Source: Humitalea sp050632385 (GTDB taxonomy: Bacteria > Pseudomonadota > Alphaproteobacteria > Acetobacterales > Acetobacteraceae). Taken from it: 64,000 nucleotides of DNA. The stretch lies in contig NZ_CP192599.1 in the NCBI RefSeq assembly GCF_050632385.1, forward strand, positions 3,100,001 through 3,164,000, read 5' to 3'. Each line of letters opens with the position of its first letter. Within the stretch, counting starts at the first letter, position 1. The translations under genes were made by a program, and so were the position numbers. Under the pieces are notes generated by a model, which was given only the letters and a program-made list of their open reading frames with translations, searched no databases and was not told the origin of the DNA. This document shows, piece after piece, positions 59,832 through 64,000 of the stretch.

Positions 59832-60235
59832 TTCCTCCCAACAAGAACATCTGATGCGATCATTATTCCTGGCGCCGACATCTGGCCAGGGGGTTCCAAC
59901 GGATCGCGCCCGCCAATTGAAGCGGCATGATCAATGGGCACATCGGCGGAACTCGGCTTTGATCTGTATCAATGCGTTGGCCGCATCATCTGCTATTTTT
60001 CGTTTCACGGCAGTCGAACATAACATTCATCACGGCCGCCGAACTGACGCGCCGCCACCCCGCCCGCCCGGGCTGGTCAAGCAGGTTTGCGCATAGGTTT
60101 TTCTTATTTTTAGTTTTATTTTCTGAATTATCTAAAAATTTTTATTGTTATTGTACAACCAGTCGTCCGACAAAATCTTTCAGATTGCGCGGGTAGCTGG
60201 CTTCCTCCAGAAACAACAGTATTGGGAGAGACGAA
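59832..60235. promoter_or_regulatory. 404-bp AT-rich spacer between ppk2 and FAS1 gene
   Basis: No gene was identified. From 60090 to 60150 the sequence is mostly A and T, strikingly unlike the rest of the window, with T-runs on the plus strand. TTGTACAA at 60151-60158 is an 8-bp palindrome. GGGAGAG ending 5 nt before the FAS1 ATG is its ribosome site. The region probably contains the FAS1 and ppk2 promoters and perhaps a nucleoid-protein binding site. Confidence 0.6.
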
Positions 60236-60790
60236 ATGAAAACCATGACCCGTCATTGCCGGACCGCCACGCTCGCCGGCACGGCCCTCGCCGCCGGCCT
60301 GTTCGCTTCGACCGGCGCCTCGGCCCAGACGCCCCTGCGCAACTGCATCGACACGTTGCAGGGCATGCCGGAGTATTCGCGCTTCGTCGGCGCGGTCATC
60401 CGCAGCCACCTGGTGCAGGACATGCGCAACGCCCAGGCGATCACCGTCTTCGCACCGAACAACGCCGCGGCCGCCAAGGTCAATCCGGCCCTGATCGATC
60501 GCGTCTTCCCGATGGAGGAGTCGGGCGGCCCGCGCACTGCGGACCCGATCCTCAGCCTCGCCGCCATCGGCGTGCACACCACCAATCAGCGCCTGCCCAG
60601 CGCCACCCTCACCAACGGGCAAAGCATCACCACCTCCGGTGGCACGCCGCTGACTGTGGCCGTGTCGAACGCCACGCCCCCGGTCACCACCGTGACCGCG
60701 GCCAATGGCGTGGTCGCGACCGTGGTGACGGCGGCAATCCCGTGCAGCAACGGCGCGATCTACGGGATCGACACGGTGTTGTTCCGGTAA
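60236..60790 (+). CDS. Exported fasciclin (FAS1) domain protein
   Basis: A 184-residue protein with a Sec signal peptide (about residues 1-31, ending ASA-Q) and one FAS1 domain. The H1-like box ITVFAPNNAAAAKV and the H2-like end GAIYGIDTVLFR are present; between them lies a Thr/Ser/Val-rich section. FAS1 proteins mediate adhesion or carotenoid/lipid binding outside the cytoplasm. It converges with a Bug receptor gene, and a stem (60807-60813 with 60828-60834) in the 53-bp gap could end both transcripts. Confidence 0.87.
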   Translation: MKTMTRHCRTATLAGTALAAGLFASTGASAQTPLRNCIDTLQGMPEYSRFVGAVIRSHLVQDMRNAQAITVFAPNNAAAAKVNPALIDRVFPMEESGGPRTADPILSLAAIGVHTTNQRLPSATLTNGQSITTSGGTPLTVAVSNATPPVTTVTAANGVVATVVTAAIPCSNGAIYGIDTVLFR

Positions 60791-60806
60791 TCCAGGGCCA
60801 TGGTGG

Positions 60807-60834
60807 CGCCCGGTGCGATCCCCCGCGCCGGGCG
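60807..60834. terminator. Stem-loop between convergent FAS1 and Bug genes
   Basis: CGCCCGG (60807-60813) pairs with CCGGGCG (60828-60834) over a 14-nt loop, midway between convergent genes. No T-run follows, so termination is plausible but unproved. Confidence 0.45.
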
Positions 60835-60843
60835 TCCCGCCGT

Positions 60844-61824
60844 TCAATCCTGTTGCAAGCCGATATCGGCGACCAGTCGCCCCAGTCGTTCGCTGTCGGC
60901 GCGCATATAGGCCGCCAGTTCCTGCGGCCCCAGCACGAAGGGCTGCGTGCCGATGGGCAGCTTCGCGGCAAATGCCGGGGTGTCGATCGTCGCGATGACG
61001 TCGCGCGCCGCGGCCTCCACCACCGGGGCCGCGGTGCCGCGCGGAAAGAACAGCGCCTGCCAGGCGTTCAGCATGGCAACCCCAGGTGCGGCTTCGGCAA
61101 AGGTCGGCACATCCGGGAAATCCGGATGACGGTTCGGCGCGTTGTAGGCCAGCGGCCGCAACGCACCCGACTGCATGTGCGGCAGCGTGATGCTGAAACT
61201 GTCGATGGTCACCTGCACGCGGTTCGCCAGAAGATCGGTGTTGCCCGCGGCGCTGGTGCGGTACGGCACGTGCTGCATCGGGAAATCCAGCGAGCGGCGC
61301 AGATTTTCCAGGTTCAGGTGCGGCACCGTCGCATTGCCCGGCGAGTAGTAGAAGATCGGGTCGCTCTCCGGCCGCGCCCGTGCATAGGCGACCAGTTCCG
61401 CGAGGCTGTGCACCGGCAGGGCCGCATTCACGCAGAGGAACGACGACGACACCGATACGCCGCAGATCGGCGAAAGATCGGTGAAGGGATCATAGCGCGC
61501 GGGCTTTTGCAGATGCGGCGAAATCGCAAGCGCCGCGACCGAGATCATCGCGAAGGTGCTGCCATCGGCCGGTGCGCGCGTCAGGTTCAGCAGCCCCAGC
61601 ATGCCGCCCGCGCCAGGCTGGTTGTCCACGACCATCCGTCCGCCCCAGCGCGGCACCATGGCCTCGGCCAGCACGCGCGCCACCTGGTCGGTGATGTTGC
61701 CGGCGCCATAGGGGACGATGAAACGGCTCGGCGGCGGGGCGACGCGGCTGCCCTGCGCCCGGGCCCGGCCGATAGTGCCGCCGAGGAGAGCGGCTGGAAG
61801 CAGGAGCGCGTCGCGACGGTGCAT
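60844..61824 (-). CDS. Bug-type tripartite-tricarboxylate receptor
   Basis: A 326-residue periplasmic receptor of the Bordetella uptake gene (Bug/TctC) family. It has a signal MHRRDALLLPAALLGG (RR near the start, cleavage at ARA-Q), then RFIVPYGAGNITDQVARVLA, VVDNQPGAGGMLGLLNL, and DVPTFAEAAPGV. Ligands of characterised members are carboxylates, amino acids or nicotinate. No TctA/TctB membrane subunits lie nearby, which is common for these orphan receptors. The start at 61824 is the twin-arginine signal's Met; longer frames lie in the upstream spacer. Confidence 0.9.
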   Translation of the reverse strand: MHRRDALLLPAALLGGTIGRARAQGSRVAPPPSRFIVPYGAGNITDQVARVLAEAMVPRWGGRMVVDNQPGAGGMLGLLNLTRAPADGSTFAMISVAALAISPHLQKPARYDPFTDLSPICGVSVSSSFLCVNAALPVHSLAELVAYARARPESDPIFYYSPGNATVPHLNLENLRRSLDFPMQHVPYRTSAAGNTDLLANRVQVTIDSFSITLPHMQSGALRPLAYNAPNRHPDFPDVPTFAEAAPGVAMLNAWQALFFPRGTAAPVVEAAARDVIATIDTPAFAAKLPIGTQPFVLGPQELAAYMRADSERLGRLVADIGLQQD

Positions 61825-62391
61825 GGAGATAGGATCCTGGCGGGTGTTGCAGGTGCGAAGGCTAGCCCGCGATCCGCCAAGGCGGAAAGGGCCTGACATT
61901 TGCCGCCGGCCGCGATGAGCCCGCATTCCCATTGACCATCGTGCCGCGCGGGACGGCGGCTGATCGCAACGGGCGACTGGGCTGCTGCTGTCCTGGGGCC
62001 TCACCAGCAGCATGATCTCCGTGCAGCGGAGGATGATCGCATCCGCCCCGCGCGTGACGAGGCGGGCGATCACATGGCGGTCTGCGTCGCGGGACGGGTC
62101 AGGCGTTGACGCAGCGGTTCATTGCTGTGGCTGGGGCAAGCCGCTCGGCGGCATGAAATGTTCATACGCTGCGTATTTTATATTATGACATGTTAACATG
62201 ATCCAAACTGACACCATTCGTGTCACGCAGGCGTATATCTTTGCCCTTGATGCCTCGCTATTCGGCAAGAATTGGTTCCGCTGCCAAAGGAAACCCGTCA
62301 TCGCCTGACATGTCTGTTGTCGCATATCCTGAAGTGCGGAAGATTGCATCCCCTCGGGCACCCCTCGGGCCCCATGCGACAGGAGCCATCG
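61825..62391. promoter_or_regulatory. 567-bp spacer between divergent Bug receptor genes
   Basis: No credible gene was found, although scattered open frames exist. The first 280 bp are GC-rich and without visible structure. From 62155 to 62230 an AT-rich stretch contains a perfect 12-bp palindrome CATGTTAACATG (62189-62200) and an inverted repeat TGACAC-N5-GTGTCA (62209-62225). These are candidate operators, possibly for the GntR-type regulator encoded just downstream. Confidence 0.55.
62189..62200. promoter_or_regulatory. Palindromic operator candidate CATGTTAACATG
   Basis: The 12-bp palindrome contains GT-N2-AC symmetry, as in operators of FCD-type GntR regulators. It lies about 190 bp upstream of the Bug gene at 62392 and next to a second inverted repeat. 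The GntR/FCD gene of the same run is the obvious candidate binder, but this is inferred. Confidence 0.45.
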
Positions 62392-63369
62392 ATGATCCAG
62401 CGCCGCAGCTTCTGCCTTCGGGGCCTCGCGACAACGGCCTTGGTCGCCGCACCGCGACGACCATGGGCCCAGGCCCTCCCCGCGCGCCCCATCCGGATGG
62501 TCATGCCCTATCAGCCCGGCGGCGCCACCGACGCCGTCGCGCGCATGGTCGCCCAGCAGATGGCGGCGCTGATCGGCCAGAACGTGGTGGTCGAAAACCG
62601 GTCCGGCGGCAGCGGCGCCGTGGGCGGCCTCTTCGTCGCGCGGGCGGCGCCCGACGGCACCACGCTGATGTTCAATGCCTCGGTGCATGTCATCAGCCCC
62701 TTGCTGACGCGCACTCCGGCCTATGACGCGGTGGCGGATTTCCAGCCTGTCGCCCAGGTCGCGCGCGGGCCGCTGCTGTTCGTCTGCCATCCCAGCGTCC
62801 AGGCCGACGGCCTGGCCGCGCTGGCCGCGCAGATCCGCGCCGCACCGGACCGCTTCACCTTCGCGACCTCCAGCCGCGGCTCGGCGGGTCATCTGGCGGC
62901 GGAGTTGTTCAAGCAGCGCATCGGCGTCGATGTGCTGGTCGCGCCCTACAACGGCAGCGCCCAGGCGCTGGCCGACATGGTGGGCGGGCGGGTGAACCTG
63001 ATGATCGACCCGGTCCTTTCGGCCCTACCTTTCGTCCGCGGCGGCCAGCTCAAGGCGCTGGCTGTTACCTCCGCCGAGCGCCTGGAGATCGCGCCCGAAA
63101 TCCCGACCGCCGCCGAGGCCGGGCTCGATGGGCTGGAATTCTATTCCTGGTATGGTGTCTGGGCGCCGCGCGGCCTGCCGCCGGCGCTTCTCCAGCAGAT
63201 CTCGGCCGATGTCGTGCGCGCCGGAAGCACCGACGAAGCCCGCCAGTTCCTGATCCGCCAGGGCTTCCAGCCGACCGGCCTGGACGCGGATGCCTTCAGC
63301 CGCTTCATCGACGAGGAAGTCGCCAAGTATCGCGGCATCATCGCCCGCGCGAATATCGTGCTGGACTGA
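62392..63369 (+). CDS. Bug-type tripartite-tricarboxylate receptor, second
   Basis: A 325-residue Bug/TctC receptor with twin-arginine-like signal MIQRRSFCLRGLATTALVA (cleavage about AQA-L). Family stretches include IRMVMPYQPGGATDAVARMVA, VVENRSGGSGAVGGLFVARA, and GLEFYSWYGVWAPRGLP. CAGGAG precedes the ATG by 7 nt. It is only distantly similar to the receptor at 60.8 kb. The GntR/FCD gene begins 4 bp downstream, suggesting that the regulator controls uptake of the ligand. Confidence 0.9.
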   Translation: MIQRRSFCLRGLATTALVAAPRRPWAQALPARPIRMVMPYQPGGATDAVARMVAQQMAALIGQNVVVENRSGGSGAVGGLFVARAAPDGTTLMFNASVHVISPLLTRTPAYDAVADFQPVAQVARGPLLFVCHPSVQADGLAALAAQIRAAPDRFTFATSSRGSAGHLAAELFKQRIGVDVLVAPYNGSAQALADMVGGRVNLMIDPVLSALPFVRGGQLKALAVTSAERLEIAPEIPTAAEAGLDGLEFYSWYGVWAPRGLPPALLQQISADVVRAGSTDEARQFLIRQGFQPTGLDADAFSRFIDEEVAKYRGIIARANIVLD

Positions 63370-63373
63370 CGCC

Positions 63374-64000
63374 ATGTCAGCCTTGCTCGAGCGGCCGAGC
63401 GACCAGTCGCTGACGGAATTCGCCTGCGAACGGCTGCGTGCGGACATCATCCGCTGCGACCTCGCCCCCGGCGCCTCGGTGACCGAGGCCGGGCTGGCCG
63501 ATCGCTATGGCCTGGGCAAGGCGCCGATCCGCGCGGCCCTGTCCCGCCTGTCGCAGGCGGGGCTGATCCGCAGCGTCAACCGGCGCGGCTATGTCGTGGC
63601 GCCGATCATCGTGAAGGAGGTCGTGGAGGCCTTCGACCTGCGCCTGCTGCTGGAACCGCATGCCGCCTTCCATGCCGCGGGGCGCATGCCCCTGGCGGTG
63701 ATCCAGGCGTTCGACGACTGTTTCGCCGCCTATCGCGATGGCGACCTTGTGTCGCAGGACGCCTTTCTCGCGGCCAACCGGGTGTTCCACCTGGCGATCG
63801 CCCGTGCCGCCGGCATGGACAAGCTGGCGGCGATCCTGGGCGATTTGCTGGATTGCACCGAGCGCGTCATTCGCATCGGCCTGATCGAATGGCGCGGCCC
63901 CAAGGTGATGGAACCGGCGCATCGCGCCCTGGTCGCGGCCCTCGTCGGGGGGGATGCCGAGCAGGCACAAAGACTCGCGGCCGAGGGCGTCGAACTCGGC
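63374..64000 (+). CDS. GntR-family (FCD) transcriptional regulator, partial
   Basis: The gene runs off the right edge, with 209 codons visible and no stop. The N-terminal winged helix has ACERLRADIIRCDLAPGASVTEAGLADRYG and APIRAALSRLSQAGLIRS, a GntR signature. The C-terminal FCD domain begins at VVEAFDLRLLLEPHAAFHAA and continues with NRVFHLAIARAAGM and AHRALVAALVGGDAEQAQRL, including metal-binding His residues typical of FCD. FCD regulators bind organic-acid effectors, which fits the coupled Bug receptor gene. Confidence 0.88.
   Translation, partial: MSALLERPSDQSLTEFACERLRADIIRCDLAPGASVTEAGLADRYGLGKAPIRAALSRLSQAGLIRSVNRRGYVVAPIIVKEVVEAFDLRLLLEPHAAFHAAGRMPLAVIQAFDDCFAAYRDGDLVSQDAFLAANRVFHLAIARAAGMDKLAAILGDLLDCTERVIRIGLIEWRGPKVMEPAHRALVAALVGGDAEQAQRLAAEGVELG

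Noticed and set aside
59719..60096. Open frame with a lipoprotein-like start (FLLAVALAGC)
   Set aside because: Its signal-like part is the exact antisense of the Ala/Lys-rich tail of ppk2, it has no good ribosome site, and the remainder has no pattern.

Overview
The window is GC-rich DNA from an alphaproteobacterium. The best guess is the Acetobacteraceae/Rhodospirillales (a Roseomonas-like environmental heterotroph), although no genus-level marker is present. Supporting signs are a GapR/DUF2312 chromatin protein, an alphaproteobacterial LexA box (GAAC-N7-GAAC) in front of uvrA, a group-2 Mrp antiporter operon with fused MrpA-MrpB, two Bug-type solute receptors, and very tight gene packing with 4-bp ATGA/GTGA overlaps. 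Both edges cut genes: a GT2-GtrA glycosyltransferase on the left and a GntR/FCD regulator on the right.

Layout. (1) 1-3.1 kb: glycosyltransferase (-), then greB, an isocitrate-lyase/PEP-mutase-family enzyme and an alpha/beta hydrolase (+). (2) 3.1-23.5 kb: a large catabolic locus of four runs. A minus run from 8550 to 3124 holds two acyl-CoA dehydrogenases, a CaiD-like crotonase, a dihydropyrimidinase-like amidohydrolase and a COG0523 GTPase. A divergent plus run from 8706 to 16266 holds a complete Dpp-type ABC importer, an acyl-CoA ligase and a MaoC hydratase. A second minus run from 22586 to 16251 holds a MaoC-type dehydratase, a BisC-like molybdoenzyme, both subunits of a CoA-transferase-family enzyme, an SDR and a BKACE. 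An IclR-type regulator lies divergent at its far end. Together they can import a compound, activate it to a CoA thioester, oxidise and hydrate it, and cleave a beta-keto acid. The substrate is not known from sequence.

(3) 23.5-30.8 kb: mrpAB-C-D-E-F-G behind a PtsN-like EIIA gene, bounded by an intact tRNA-Lys(TTT) and a directly repeated 46-bp 3' tRNA-Lys fragment. This is the geometry of an insertion at a tRNA 3' end. (4) 30.8-39.0 kb: housekeeping genes: a cyclophilin, coaD, gyrA and ssb, with uvrA divergent under an SOS box, then a palindrome-rich intergenic spacer, gapR and a DUF3309 mini-protein. (5) 39.0-53.1 kb: metabolic genes: M20 amidohydrolase, ThDP enzyme, an ABC ATPase pair without permeases, PPK2, a stand-alone Lrp-type domain, an acetyltransferase, an FAD oxidoreductase, two small lipoproteins, amidase, gamma-glutamyltransferase-like protein, patatin and an SDR. 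(6) 53.2-64 kb: MgtC, then a coupled csaA-gpt-phosphoesterase run, a 1046-residue membrane-anchored protein with two C-terminal PPC-like repeats, RidA, a second PPK2, a FAS1 protein behind an AT-rich spacer, and two Bug receptors with a GntR regulator.

The most interesting points are the uncharacterised CoA-dependent locus, where a BisC-like molybdoenzyme, a cyclic-ureide-type hydrolase and a BKACE occur together; the tRNA-Lys-bounded mrp segment; the giant anchored PPC-repeat protein; and the perfect 23-bp inverted repeat after uvrA. No CRISPR array, rRNA, prophage or transposase was seen.
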